DNA of 64,000 nt from Echria macrotheca. Taxonomy: Eukaryota; Ascomycota; Sordariomycetes; Sordariales; Schizotheciaceae. A program made the position numbers and the translations under genes. The notes below the pieces were generated by a model. That model saw nothing but the letters and a program-made list of their open reading frames with translations, had not been told where the DNA came from and did no database searches. The stretch covers positions 1,116,001 to 1,180,000 of the forward strand of contig MU839835.1 of assembly GCA_030411725.1 (NCBI GenBank), in the 5' to 3' direction. Shown in pieces: positions 1-11,730 of this stretch (its first letter is position 1; every line of letters begins with the position of its first letter).

Positions 1-1
1 G

Positions 2-82
2 CTGGCCGAGATTGAGAGACTGGATCGACGGCAGGTTCTGCGGGAGCGAATTGAACAGGTCGGTGGTCCGACGCTTGAGTAG
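2..82 (+). CDS. 3' end of an unidentified gene (partial)
   Basis: The window opens in an open frame that runs 26 codons to a TAG stop at 80-82. The peptide is charged and helix-prone (…RLDRRQVLRERIEQ…), which fits the C-terminal end of a real protein cut by the window edge. No domain can be recognised from so little. The fragment could equally be a chance open frame, because only about 80 bases are visible. It points toward the 3' end of the minus-strand chitin synthase gene. Confidence 0.3.
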   Translation: MAEIERLDRRQVLRERIEQVGGPTLE

Positions 83-846
83 TTTGAAGGAATCCATGGC
101 TTTGTTTGCAAGTGGTAGACGTGATGAGCTGCTGTGACAGTGGGGTTCTTGAGCTACCTTTTGTTGTTGAGTACCTTGGACGTGGGGTGACACCCTTCAA
201 AGACCGTCCAGTTTGTGTCAACGGGAATAAGTCAATCTTGCAGAGGGAGAACTAAAGACTAGGTAGCATGCAACTAGAATGGTTGACAGCTGTAGCATCA
301 CACCCGACCACCAACTTTGTCATGACAGGAGGAATGAGTGGCCTGCCGTTGGGGTCCGAGGTCAGCAGCTGACTGCATCCCGCTCCGCCCGACTTATTGC
401 GTCACAGGGGTTGGGGTGCGAGGGGCTGAGAGAGATCGGGATTCAAACCTCAGGCCACAATACACAGCAAGTTCCGTCTGCTCCAAAAGCACGTGTTACC
501 CGCTACAGTGAGGTATCAAGCTACCTATCTACAACCAGTGCTCTCTAACTGCTACACGCTAATTATCCATGGTCAATTAGACCTGTTGCTCATCATACTA
601 GCAAACTCGAGAACCTCGAATGTAACGCCGTGACCACGACAACCGCCTTGCCGGGTCTTTTTCTCGCTCTGTCGAATCGCAGAATCCTCAAATAAGCCCG
701 ACCATCCTAGATCTCGCGACTTCCCAAATGTAAACTTGTGAATGCAACATCGCAAGACATCGATGGCATGCAGCCCCCAAACGCTCGCTGTGTCGCTGAT
801 GTACAATTTTTCGCTCCGCTCGACATGACGCCAGAAGCAACGCTGA
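83..846. other. Intergenic / 3' flanks, no supported gene
   Basis: This 764-base stretch lies between the partial gene end and the stop of the chitin synthase. Part of it must be 3' untranslated sequence of both genes. The 89-codon frame at 279-548 has no recognisable composition or domain and is not called. I see nothing else. Confidence 0.5.
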
Positions 847-3707
847 TCAACGCCTGGCAATGCAGCACATGATTCCAGTCCGGCCAAGGAACCAGAGGAA
901 TCCAATGAAACGGACGACCGAAAGCGCTGCAGTGGCATAAAGCAAAAACCGGAAGAACCCAGCCGTTCTCTCGCTGGTATTTTGCTAGAGGCATATTAGC
1001 ATCCCGCACTAGGTACGTGAAAAGGACAAAACTTACACCGATGCCGAACGAGTTGAAGTTGTCGCTGGTGATAACGACGGCCAGCAGACAGTTCGAGAAC
1101 AGCCACATGATGACAAGCATGGTGCGGAAGGACTTGTACGAATCCTCGAGGTCCTTGGGCTCGGGCTTCTCCTCCTCCTTGTAGGGAGCAAGAGCTCGCT
1201 TGACCGTCTGCTCAAACAGCTGGTCGATATCTTCCTGCGGCTTCTCGATTTCCTCCACAACCGCCTCGTTCTTTTCACCCTTGCTGACAGTGGCCGAAGG
1301 CAGAGCGTCGTTCTTGTCGGAACCCTTGGTACCCCACGAGACATCGTGCCAGTTGTTGAAGGCGTACACCATCAGGATGTTGATGTACGTCGACATCAGC
1401 ACCATGTAGTAGGGGAACGAGTGGAACATGTGCCACGGGTCCATGTAGAGGAACGAGGCGATGTAGTACAAGCCGTAAATGGTGACGAGGGCCACGAGAA
1501 TGACACCAGCCGCGCTCTGGCCTCCAAGCAAGGATTTGACGGCATCGCCGGCATTGTCGAACTGCAGCTGCTGTTCTATAGGCTTCGAGAAGGCCTGTGC
1601 CACCAGGTATCCCGAGAGGATCAGGATGTACATCTGGATCAGAGAAAAGACAATGAACGAGGTGATGTACGTCCACTTTGACCCCTTTGGCCTGTTACCG
1701 AGAGCCAGGATGAACTGCAGGATGACAAATGCCAGGTAGATGTACTTGACCACCGCATTGAAGAAGGGCGTGACCGTGTCGCCAAACGGCCATCCGTGAT
1801 GCTCAGACGACGTTTGCGACGACGGAACCGGGGTGCCGACGAGATCCATGATGACCGTCGTGGTGAGCCAGTAGGAAGCCAGGGAGAACCAGGTGAAGAT
1901 GACGTTCAGGATGTTGTAGATGAGCTGAATGTGGAAGAAGAACATGCGGATGATGTTGTGGCCGCTCTTGTACATGCGCCCGAAGTGCATGAGCGAGTAC
2001 AGACTGGCGGCGAACGAACCGTTGAGCCACCGACGACGCTGGCTGATGAACTCGGGAGCACCTTCCGGCACGTCCGTCTCGCCCTTGGCAGCCTTGATAT
2101 AGCTCAGATGCCACTTCTGGCCCGCCTTGGCGACGAGTTCGAAGCAGAGGATACGATCCTCGGCCAAGAACATGTTCTTCTTGAAGATGTTCATACCCTC
2201 GATACCCTTCTTGCCCAGAATCTTGGACAAGGTGTGGTCACCGTGAAAGTACTGCTCCAGCGGGCGACCCATAATCGCTCGGAAGCGGTACGCCGAGAAG
2301 GCACCGGGCAGCACGCTAACATAGCCGAAGGCGCTCTCCAGCGGCTTGTCGAGGATGTTGGAGATCTTGTACTCGAAGTTCTGCACGGCAACTAAGGGGT
2401 TCAGGAGCTTCTTGCCGCCCTTTCCCAACATAGCATGGATTTCACCGCAAGCGCCGCCGAGGTCCTTGTCGTTATAGAAACCCTCCCAGAGCGCGAGAAG
2501 CGACTTGGGGCTGGGCTTGGTACCGGCGTCGAGCAGGATGCAGACCTCAGGGTTCAGAATGCGGCCAAACGCATTGAACAGCCATCGGTGAGAGTTGATC
2601 TTCTTGCTGTTCTTCTGCTTGAGGCAGAAAATGAACTGGACCGGTGGGAGCGTCTGCGGGCTGTCATCGACCGGCCGGATGAGCTGCTGGTTGGGCGTGA
2701 CGGAGAGCTGCGTGGTGTACTCGAAGATGTGGGCGACGGTCTCGTTGCCATCGACATCCTTCTTCACCACACCGTCCTGGTAGACACCCAAAGTCGCGAG
2801 GACATCGAGCACGTTCTTGTCAGCCTTCTCGATGCCGTCGAAAACGAGGCAGACGACGATCTTCTGCCACGCCGGCCCGCCCTTGTTCCAGAAGGACGAC
2901 TTCTTCAGGTTGACAATGTCTCGGATGTTCTGCATGACGCCGTGGAGCGTCCGCGAGAGCAGGACCTTGTCCTCGTTGTAGTACGTGATTGCAATCAGAA
3001 GCTCTGTGTGTCGGTTATACATACGCGGCCGCAGATCGTAACCGTTCTTCAAAGTGAAGTCGTTCGGATCGCACGTGGCCGCCGTATAGCGCATCTTGAT
3101 AAACTCCTCGTTGCTGCCCTCGGCACTCCGGTACTGCGGTTGAACGGCATTCCGAATCGCGCTGGGAACCGGATAGTCGATGCTGAGGACCCGGCCCTGG
3201 ATGAGCTTAATCTTCCGGGTCGCGTACCGCTTGAGCCCGCCCGACGGTGCGGCGTTGGGCTGTTGGCGCTGGACCCAGCTCGCATCCGAGTCGAAGCCGC
3301 CCATGCCGTAGGCCGGATCGCCCGAGAAGTCGCCATGGTATTGCCCAGGCGCGCCGCCACCATAATTCTGGTTAAAGTTTGGGGGAGTGTTAGCGGCAAC
3401 GCCAGGTTGCGTGGTGCCTGCACCAGGCGCGTAGGACTCGGATAAGCTGTATGTCGACGCAGGGCGGAAGGGAGGTGTGTTGGTGCCCAGGTGCTCCTGC
3501 TCGTACGGTGCCTGGTTCTGGTTTAGGAGCGCAGCTTGAGCCTCGTCGTGGTCGAGCTGCCAGACCCGCTGTTAGCACAAACTTTTTACACTGTTGAAAT
3601 AACCGCTGCTGGCTCACCTGGTTTTGCGCATGGAGGTCCTGCATCGGATGGCCTTCATAACCACCACCTCCCCGACCATAGGGATCTCCCTGGCCGCGGT
3701 ACGCCAT
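847..3707 (-). CDS. Chitin synthase, class I type
   Basis: Family-2 glycosyltransferase that polymerises UDP-GlcNAc into chitin at the plasma membrane. Exons (minus): 3707-3618, 3556-1037 and 984-847, giving about 915 aa. An alternative acceptor at 3568 would add four residues. The Gly/Gln-rich N-terminus (MAYRGQGDPYGR) is followed by the chitin synthase core with LLDAGTKP near residue 369, the EDR motif near 494 and the signature QRRRWLNGS near 535. Several membrane helices follow, and after the last intron comes a C-terminal end (FLGFLWFLG-like, then MCC-ARR) typical of class I/II enzymes. The unspliced frame running to 707 reads through the 52-bp last intron (985-1036) and ends in nonsense, so splicing is needed. 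Overall similarity suggests class I (Neurospora chs-3-like). Class II cannot be excluded by eye. The family assignment itself is secure. Confidence 0.95.
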
Positions 3708-3798
3708 GGCAGCGAGCGCGGCGGCGGCGACGGCGGCGAAGGGAGCAGCGAGGGTTCGACCGGCTAATAAAGCGAGCTAAATCACCTAAAATCGGACT

Positions 3799-3810
3799 TG
3801 ACGTGACGTC
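3799..3810. promoter_or_regulatory. Two overlapping CRE-like half-sites upstream of the chitin synthase
   Basis: The sequence TGACGTGACGTC holds two overlapping TGACGT cores. It starts about 92 bases upstream of the chitin synthase ATG at 3707. TGACGT is the core recognised by fungal CREB/ATF bZIP factors, which act downstream of stress MAP kinases. Use in this promoter is inference from position only. Confidence 0.3.
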
Positions 3811-6800
3811 GGGCTCTAAAATAGTTGGCAGCGGAAGCGTGCGGCGGCCGAAAAAGACGTCGCGACTTGTTTCGCCCTGGGGTCGGCCCGGCTTATGACA
3901 GCACGGAAAAAAGCGAGTCGGTCGTGGAGATGCTCAGATGGCCCAATGGCTTCAACGGTGCCCGATCTGACCTTGCGACCACTCTTCTGGTCGGCACAGG
4001 GCAGTTGGGAAGAGACGGGGCCGAGTTCAGATGGAATGCTCGCGGAGATGCGTGGTGTTGTCAGATTCGAGGTTGGGAAGATGGGCACAAAAAACTGGTT
4101 TCAAGGCCTCAGGAGAGCCGTCGAGCCGTCCCGGTTTGTATTACGAACAGCTCGATGGGAGGCTGTGGCTCAGCTGGCAGGGATCCCCGAAGCCGGTCCA
4201 CCAACCCACCAGGGCCACCACTCGCCGTCGACGCTTCCCAGGAAAGGCGGCTAATGCGAGCGAGGCTTGTTGGGTGCGCAGCCAGGCCAAGCCCAGAACT
4301 CTCAACGACGTCACGCCCTCCCGCCCCTGATCCAGCCCTTTTCGCGAATGTTTCAAGGCTCGCTGTTTCTTTCAAGCCGTGACAATAGCCTGGCTCGAGG
4401 GCTTCGTCTCTTTACGACTGTGGCCAACTCCAAGGCAAAATACGAACGGCTGTCGCCCCTCTTGTTTCGTTTGCGCTCGCTCTTTAGACGACATGTCCCA
4501 TCTTTTTTGTTACTCGCTGTGATATGGATGAGTAGATGAAGGATTTGAGATGGCTGCGAGTCGATACATCATACGCGCAGCATTGGAATTTTGGATGTTG
4601 AATTCCTTCCGCGCTCACTCCTTTTCGCGGACATGCTCAGTCACATCTCTCGGCAGAACAAAGCCCTCGGTATACCCACTGCGCCATCACGGATTCCAGT
4701 CTCTTTTACTCATGCCGTTGCGACCCCAAGGACTAAAAAGGAGGTCTGTATTTCGAGGCCATCAGCCACAGGCCGTCAAAGGCGAAGGGGTCTGGTCGGC
4801 AGGAAACCCGGGAGGCAGCCCCTTTGACCCACAGGCGCCTCCGCCGGTTCTGGACGGCAACTCCCTGGGACCCTGAAACGCTCGAGCAGGTCGGCCCCTC
4901 ACAGATCTGCGCTGCCCATCTGGCCGAGATCCAATGACCCTCCAGAATCCACCGACAAGAATCCAAAACCCACCCGCATCAACCAGGCAACACGAAGCGG
5001 CATCGAGTTCACGATGCGATTTAAGAGGCTGGAAGCGGAGAGGTGCGCGCGGCGGTTCCACGGAGTGCTACCCTGGACACTGCCGGCTCCCGCTGGATGA
5101 ACTCGCACCATACGGCATTCCGGAGGTTGCTCTGTGTAGATACGGAAAATGTTCGTTTACACAGAATCACTGCGACGCTTTTTGCCGTCAATTCTCGGTC
5201 TCCCCAAAAATAGATTGGGTTTTCTTGTCCCATCTCGCATTCTTGCCGCACATTGTTTACCTGCAGCATAACGTTATCCGCTGAGAGGATTCATTAGACG
5301 GGCTGTTGCTGCTGCTGCGCTGTCATTCGCCTTGTTTGCCCGAGCCACTGAGGCTGTGTTTCGTTAGTAAAGGACGACATCCCACGGCACTTGCCCTAAC
5401 AAAAGCGGAATGCTTCCCAAGGATCTTGCACTGAGTTTTTTGAGTTTTTTTTCTTCCTTCACGAGCCGGGTGGCTACCTCTTGTTGGCGGATACGACTCG
5501 AAGCGTGTTCTCTTCCTTGAGGGATACTGAAAAGGCCTGGATCTGTCGCCATCCCAACATTCTCCTCTGGAAACTCGGTTTTCTCAGAAATGACGGACAC
5601 GGAAATAAGAGAGGGGCTCCAGAGGATCCAGGTTGCGCTGCATATTCACGAACAGAGGGGCTGGGCCTTTATGCGTGGGCGGAATCTCACATCAGCAGTG
5701 TAACTGCTTTCGGGTGTTGTTTGGTTGGTGTTAGCTGCCGCCTACTGATTCTTACGAGCAGCCACGAAACCCATGAAGGCGTTGCCTGTTCGGATTAGGT
5801 ACCTACTCTTCATCGTGGCGCTGGACTTGTCGTCTCTTCGGTAGGCAATACGCCCAAAGCTGACCGGAAGACAGAAAAAACGGCGACTACTCGGAGTTAG
5901 GAGGACATACCAATCCCATCCCTCCGGGATGTATATCATTCTGAAGGTCATGGGCAAGCATTTCTAGGGTCTCGGGAGTCTGCAGGTGCTTGGTCAAACG
6001 CACACAGTACGTGCGATATGCACCACTGACCAACAAACCAGACACCGACGGGTGACGGTCAGCACTAGATGCGGAGACAACATCCCTCAACTCGTGGGGT
6101 TGGTTGTCCCAACGTTGAAGCGTCAGTAACAGAGTCTTATCCGTGTCCAGGATATACTAGCAAGCCTTCAAGTTCCATGCCTGCCATGGATCTTCCGATA
6201 GATGGTAATACCTCGACGGCATCGAAACGCTGGTCGAGTCTCAACTCATCATCGCCACGGCCCTCCCTCCGCCTTGGTGTTTCTTTCAACCGAGATGGCC
6301 TATGGTATGGTCCTCCACGACATATACACCAGAGGTCTACATGAAAGTCACGATGACCAGCCCGGTTGTGCTATATAACAGGTGGCGTCTAGGTAGTCGT
6401 TTGTGGAAGACATACCGACCTGCCACGTACCGTTGAAACCCAGCCAGTCTTCTGCTGTAGGGCAAGAAGGCAGTACCTCGCAGCCGCCCATGCGGGATCG
6501 GGCGTGGAGGAGACGTCCATCGCTGCGCTGCAGCTCTCAGTGATGTCGGCGGCCCGGCTGCGTAAACATGTCTAAGCAGCGGGAAACACCGTCCCTGAAA
6601 CCTTTGGCGTGTGTGACCGACTTAGTTAGCGGCGAAATCCGTCTCCTCTGTCGTCTGAATCAAGGTGCCTGGTCGGAGCTACCGTATAAGACAAGCTGCG
6701 GAAAGCTCCGACTGCAGAATCTGGTGCAGAGTCGGAAAAGCCAGCCCACACTAGACGCACCGGGCTATCTCGTCTGCCCATGGCCATATGCAGAACGTTT

Positions 6801-9196
6801 GATGAACGGTCTAATGTTGTGAGGCAAGGCCTTTGGGCTGCGTGGTGAACTAGGTAGGTAGGTAGTAGCGCCGCCGCTGGAGAGTCGTGCATACCCGACG
6901 ACACAGTTGCCTACCTACCTAGATAGACAATTTCTCACTATTCTGGGGAGACTAGTCGTTGACAGGAGGACCGGGCCGTTTCCGGCTCCCAACACTACCG
7001 TCGGTTACATTAGTCTACGATCCGTCTCCGGAAGCTAGCTCCTCAAGACCTGTCAACTTCCAACGTAGCCGCTCACCAACAGACGACAGATTCCGATGAC
7101 ATGCTGCCCACCATGTCTTGACAGCACCGTGAACTCAATGCTCTGTACTGTCAGCTCCTGTGGCGCTGAGGCTATCGTGCCTTGAAAACTTTTACTTCAG
7201 GCTAAACGTTATGTCCTCTGATTGGGACGACTCCATTAGGGCTCGAAGGGCTGATCGCCACCTTCAACCTTGGACCGCCTTGGTTAAAGCGGGCTTAAGA
7301 CTTGCGGTATGAAAGCAAAATCTGTTTCTGGAACTTGGTTCCGCTGCCGTCGATATCCTTTTGATCAAATAGGAATCGAATCCACCCCGGCTTCAATACA
7401 TACCCGTAAACTCATCAATGCCGCGAAGGCACAATATTCCCGGTTCAGGACACGACAACTATCTCGGCGTACTAGGGCTTTTAGGTTTAATCATGACGAA
7501 GACCTCATAACCTTCACATCCTGGGTTTAAGGGGGGAAGTCCGTCGTCCCTTCGCGGAGTAAGCCGCGATATATCTCAACTGACGCTTCGAGAGTGACTG
7601 CCGAGCAACACACCATATCTCGCAGCTGTCAGACTCAACAAAACCACATGCCCGATATGGATTTCGATGTGCTCGGTCGCTTTTGCAATACTTTGTTCCC
7701 CAACTGCCATGTCAGGAGACTGGTGTGGGGTCAATATCGGCAGAGTCAAAGTGGTTTCGTGGGAGGGCGTAACGTGGTGCAAATCAGATACTCAGACCGC
7801 GGGGAGGTCCTTCGAATTAATTTGGGCGGCACTCGCCAAGCGGCTGCAAGCCGGGAGCCATAACAACCAACCTCGACCCTCCCTTTGCATATGAATTGAT
7901 TGATTCTCGACATCATGGCTGTCGTAGCCGGTGGCGCCAAGATCGAGAATCTGATCTTCCTATACGGTTTAATTGTGCAAAGTAAAGTCGAGACGGTCCA
8001 GACACTTTGCTTGGCAGCAACCAAGGAAGTCGTTCTCGAAGGCCAAGTTGGTGACGGAAACCATTGTTGAGAGCGGAATGGATCTGCAATCTTCCCCGAA
8101 TCTTGCCTTTCGCGGCGCCGACGCGCACTCACCAGCCCAGTCGTGCCAGTCTCTGTTGGGTCTCGGACATCGACGCAATTGGCCCGGTACCTTATGTGCA
8201 ACGTGAAAGTGAAAACCGTGGCGTGCTGAGGTCGACAGGGTGCCCCTCCATGCTTGTCCTTCGGCGACGGGACGCTGCATTCGTGAGGCCCGGGACAATG
8301 TCAATTGTCGACTCTATCGTCGCCTCGGACGAGCGCATCTGCAGCGTTGGCTTCAACCTTCCAATCTCGACTCCATCGTCATGAATCAAGTTGTTGCGCA
8401 TGACCGTTTGGTACTTAGATTGTAGCGTGGCATCGCCCGAAGAGGGGAAACGCCAAGGAGGAAACAAGGGGTCCGGCCGGGCAGAGTGGAATGAGCAAAT
8501 GGGAGGCCTTGATGGGCCCCCCTGAGGTTTCGCTAAACTACCGGGCGTCCACACAGAATCGCTGCATCGGGGCGCTAGTGGTCCGCTGCTTAGTGCTCCG
8601 CCTCCCTTTCCGTAATTTAGAGCTGGGGGGTGTGGGCCTGGTCCGTGTGCCCTCTTCATCTCTCAAAGTCGTTGTGCAGCCCACTCGACCTGCGCCGTTC
8701 AGCTCTCGTCAGCCAGCATCCTCGCCGCCGCTGTCCACGTCGCCTCGACTCAACCAACAACGGCGACTCGCTCTTCACCTTTGCGAGCCTCACCTCTGCT
8801 GCGCGTCACCAAGCGGCCAGCAGATGTCTTGGTGATATTCTGTATTGATTCTCACCTTCCATTCTTTTGAGCTAGTCTCTCCGTCACTCGTTTCCCATTC
8901 GAATCTCTGTCCGACCGACTCCAACGCCCATTTCCTATCTTTCGATCCGCTTCCGACCACGAGCATCATTATTCCCCACCAGTTTTCATTCTCGCGCGTC
9001 CTCGATCCACACGTATTGGTGCAGAATCGCGAATAACTACGTCGTCGAGGTCGCTTTAACGCTTTAATCGGAACCATTTGGGATCAGCGGATCTGCAAAG
9101 CCGCCTGGAACGAGCCCTGTCCTCGATCGCTGAAGTGGATCTAAAAACCACGGTCGCCGTCACATAGCTCGCGCTCTCGACTTAACTCTGCCCAGC
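3811..9196. other. Long intergenic region without a convincing gene
   Basis: About 5.4 kb between the divergent chitin synthase and OPY2 genes. Many frames of 60-185 codons are open, as expected at this base composition. None shows a recognisable domain, and overlapping frames on both strands are equally long. A 51-codon frame with a good start context (ATG at 7915, stop at 8068-8070) reads plausibly but is unsupported. The last 500 bases (8,650-9,196) are C/T-rich and are probably the OPY2 promoter and leader. A 13-bp inverted repeat lies at 6850-6922. I saw no transposon ends or recognisable transposase or RT motifs. Confidence 0.45.
6850..6922. repeat. 13-bp perfect inverted repeat of CTAGGTAGG type
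   Basis: CTAGGTAGGTAGG at 6850-6862 is the exact reverse complement of CCTACCTACCTAG at 6910-6922, separated by 47 bases. It could form a stem-loop. TAGGTAGG/CCTACCTA strings recur in intergenic DNA of this window (for example near 22,750-22,790 and 24,720-24,770), so it may be simple-repeat drift. Confidence 0.6.
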
Positions 9197-10477
9197 ATGG
9201 TCGCCACACCCGACATGGCAGTCAACGTCGGCTTCACAAAGCGCCAAGAGGTGTGCGTTATTTGCGACAAGTCGAAGACACTCGTGTGTCCCAAATGTCC
9301 CACGGGCCAGCGATGCGAGTTCATCTATCCCACCAACTGCAATGAATGCCCCCGAGCTGTATGCCTCATCGACGACACCATTCCCGCGACGCCGCCGCCC
9401 ACTTCGGGTTCCAGTACCAATGTTGGAGCCATTGCAGGAGGTGTCGTAGGCGGTTTGGCCCTCATTGCAATTATCACGTACCTGGTCTGGAGACGTTGCA
9501 TTAGGACGAAGAGACAGCCGATTGCTCAGGAGGAGTGGGAGAAGGCAGAGGAGTCGAGCGATTCAACAGAGAAGACGTTTGCCCAGCAAAGAGATCACCG
9601 CGCATCCACCCATACCGTTCACTCGATTGCTTCGACCGTTCTCACTCGGGCATCCAATATCATTCAGATTGCGTATATCCCCGGCGTCACGAACCGAGCC
9701 ACCGCTTCCCCAACGGTCCTGGTTCCTCCGGTGCCACCGCTCCCTCTCACTCTCTCGCAGGCCAACAGTCCGGCTCCCGGTGATCAGCACTTCTTCGTAC
9801 CGGGCGATCTCCGCGACTCCACCTACTCGGCTCTGTCTGGCTATAGCGACCGTACATCGTATGCCAGGACATCATATGCTCCGCGCTCGAGCGTTGCATC
9901 GACAATCTACGGCAAGAATGCTGTTGTCCTTGCCCCGGCCCAAACCGGCATGCGGGCTAAGCCAGCGATGGTCAGTGTGAGATCGGCGCCTTCAAACGGT
10001 TCAACGGGTAGCGCGACGCCTCCTGTCCCGAGTGTTAACTACGAGAAATACAACCTTCGACCTACAAGCCCAACGGGAAGCACATTCAGTGTTGGTTCGA
10101 CATTCCTCAATAACGCCAGCACCCATACGGCAACTCCAGCCCGCGCCATGGTCGTCCGTGTTGGGAGCGTGAAGAAGGTCACGTCGAAACCGAAAACACC
10201 AGAGGAACCGACCCCTCCGCCTGCTGCATCTCCCGCCGTATCTCCTGCCGAGCGCGACTCGGCTGCCGTTACAGTTATCATCGACTCACCATCGCCCGAC
10301 CAGGGTCCGTTCTCTGATCCACCGCCCCAATACACTCAGGCAGCAGCCCAAAGCACGACGAGCTTGAGTGCTGTCATAGAAGAGGCTACGCGGCGGGCTT
10401 CGCAAAGAACCTCGTCGGCTCCTCTGAGTCACCGCGAGAGGAGTCCGTTCGGTGATGAGCACGCCACTCAAGACTAA
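9197..10477 (+). CDS. OPY2: Opy2-type membrane anchor protein
   Basis: Single-exon gene of 426 aa. Opy2 anchors Ste50 and the MAPKKK Ste11 at the plasma membrane for HOG and filamentation signalling (established for yeast and Candida). Residues 20-56 hold eight cysteines (20, 23, 31, 34, 40, 48, 51, 56) in the Opy2 N-terminal pattern, with no cleavable signal. A Gly-rich TM helix spans about 76-98 and is followed by basic residues. The remaining 330 residues are a Ser/Thr/Pro-rich cytoplasmic tail, longer than in yeast, suited to phosphorylation and SH3 or adaptor docking. A second ATG lies five codons in. The long C/T-rich leader (about 8,650-9,196) supports an expressed gene. The role in osmosensing is inferred from the family. 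Confidence 0.85.
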   Translation: MVATPDMAVNVGFTKRQEVCVICDKSKTLVCPKCPTGQRCEFIYPTNCNECPRAVCLIDDTIPATPPPTSGSSTNVGAIAGGVVGGLALIAIITYLVWRRCIRTKRQPIAQEEWEKAEESSDSTEKTFAQQRDHRASTHTVHSIASTVLTRASNIIQIAYIPGVTNRATASPTVLVPPVPPLPLTLSQANSPAPGDQHFFVPGDLRDSTYSALSGYSDRTSYARTSYAPRSSVASTIYGKNAVVLAPAQTGMRAKPAMVSVRSAPSNGSTGSATPPVPSVNYEKYNLRPTSPTGSTFSVGSTFLNNASTHTATPARAMVVRVGSVKKVTSKPKTPEEPTPPPAASPAVSPAERDSAAVTVIIDSPSPDQGPFSDPPPQYTQAAAQSTTSLSAVIEEATRRASQRTSSAPLSHRERSPFGDEHATQD

Positions 10478-11730
10478 AGCGATTATTACACTGTGACTAT
10501 CTACGGGACTGTACTGGGATGATTTTTAGGAGTTGTTGGCGGCACACATGATGTTTTACACTTTACCTTCTTGTTAACTATATTTTGAATTGGGATATTA
10601 TGCTTCAGGCCAAGAGCTGGTCGGAGCTCGTCTCACGGATTGATTTCATGTTGCGCGGATACCAGAGCGGACAAGGTGTTGACCTTGTGGATGAGTTAGT
10701 TGGGGGTTGTTGTGCCGGAGTCGGGTATGAGGATGAATATGGCCTGAACTGGACTTGTAGTAGTCCATCAGCGGTCGCGAGACCATACAAGGAATAGAGA
10801 TAATGTTTCTACTCCAACTTGACAAGCTGATGCTTTACATGTCGCAGGGCGTAGAGCCGTTGCCCATTGCTCCTTCCCGGCGAGTCTGAAGTTAATAGCA
10901 AGCTCAGCTGGCCTGGTGTAGGATTTGGCTCTGTGCTTCGTCTTCGCCGTGCTGTTAAAGAGTGCCTGCCAACTGGGTGTATAGACAAGAACATTGGACC
11001 GAGTAAGCTTTTCCTGTCGAAAATAGCTGATTGATCAAGTATTCTTGTTTCTGCCACTTCAAGAGTGCGAGTATACCTGCCGTGGACAATTTGTTTATGT
11101 TCAAGAGCAGTGTTTTATCTGTCACGGCTGGCAGCTGAGCTATGTGTCGTCCTGAAACCTGGCCTGGGGTTGATGAGATAGCACTAATGCGTATACTCCA
11201 AAGAATGAGGTTCAAATTCCTGTCTTCTCAGAGACAAGACGGAAACGTATTTTACAGTGACTCTATCATCTCTTTGAGGAGCCAGGAACATAGGTGCGCA
11301 AGAACGACACAAAAGTGAACGCCTTGTTCTTTGATCTCGCGCCAAGCGTTGAGCTTCCCCACTGCAAATGTGGGCCGGTACCTGAGGCCGGCCGCGCATT
11401 TCAGTCCTCGACCCCGCCATTGTTTTCCAACGCAGCCCCACCATCTCTGCCAACGCCAGGATCCTTGGGTTGTGCTTTCCTACAATCCATCTGCTTTGAG
11501 AAGGAACCACGCATCATCGTAACTGACTGTTTCTCGGCGACGCGTCTTCTTGAAGTTTCCGCTTCTAGACACCTAGTGAGTCCCAGTAGTTTCTGAACTC
11601 TACCTCTTTTCCCACTCCACAAACTCTCGAGACTTGCTGGTGAAATTGCTCCAGCTTCACACACTTCCTCACCGCGAACCTCTCTCTCATTTCTCTGCTG
11701 GGCCTACTTTCGAAATTGCTGACCGTCACC
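10478..11730. other. Intergenic: OPY2 3' flank and DBP5 promoter/leader
   Basis: About 1.25 kb between two plus-strand genes. The first few hundred bases are T-rich and are probably OPY2 3' UTR. The last 200 bases are pyrimidine-rich and probably hold the DBP5 leader. The 70-codon frame at 10,585-10,797 is not supported. Confidence 0.5.

Noticed and set aside
425..548. Candidate minus-strand tRNA with matching AGAGAG/CTCTCT ends and a TTTGAAT loop
   Set aside because: The T-stem has two mismatches in five pairs, and no D-arm or anticodon loop could be placed.
2435..3445. Long plus-strand frame (336 codons) over the chitin synthase
   Set aside because: Antisense shadow of a strongly conserved gene; Leu/Arg/Asp-rich composition reflects the codon use of the real strand.
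3811..9196. Possible transposon or RIP-mutated repeat in the 5.4-kb gap
   Set aside because: No terminal repeats, no RT, integrase or transposase motifs, and no strong AT enrichment could be seen by eye.
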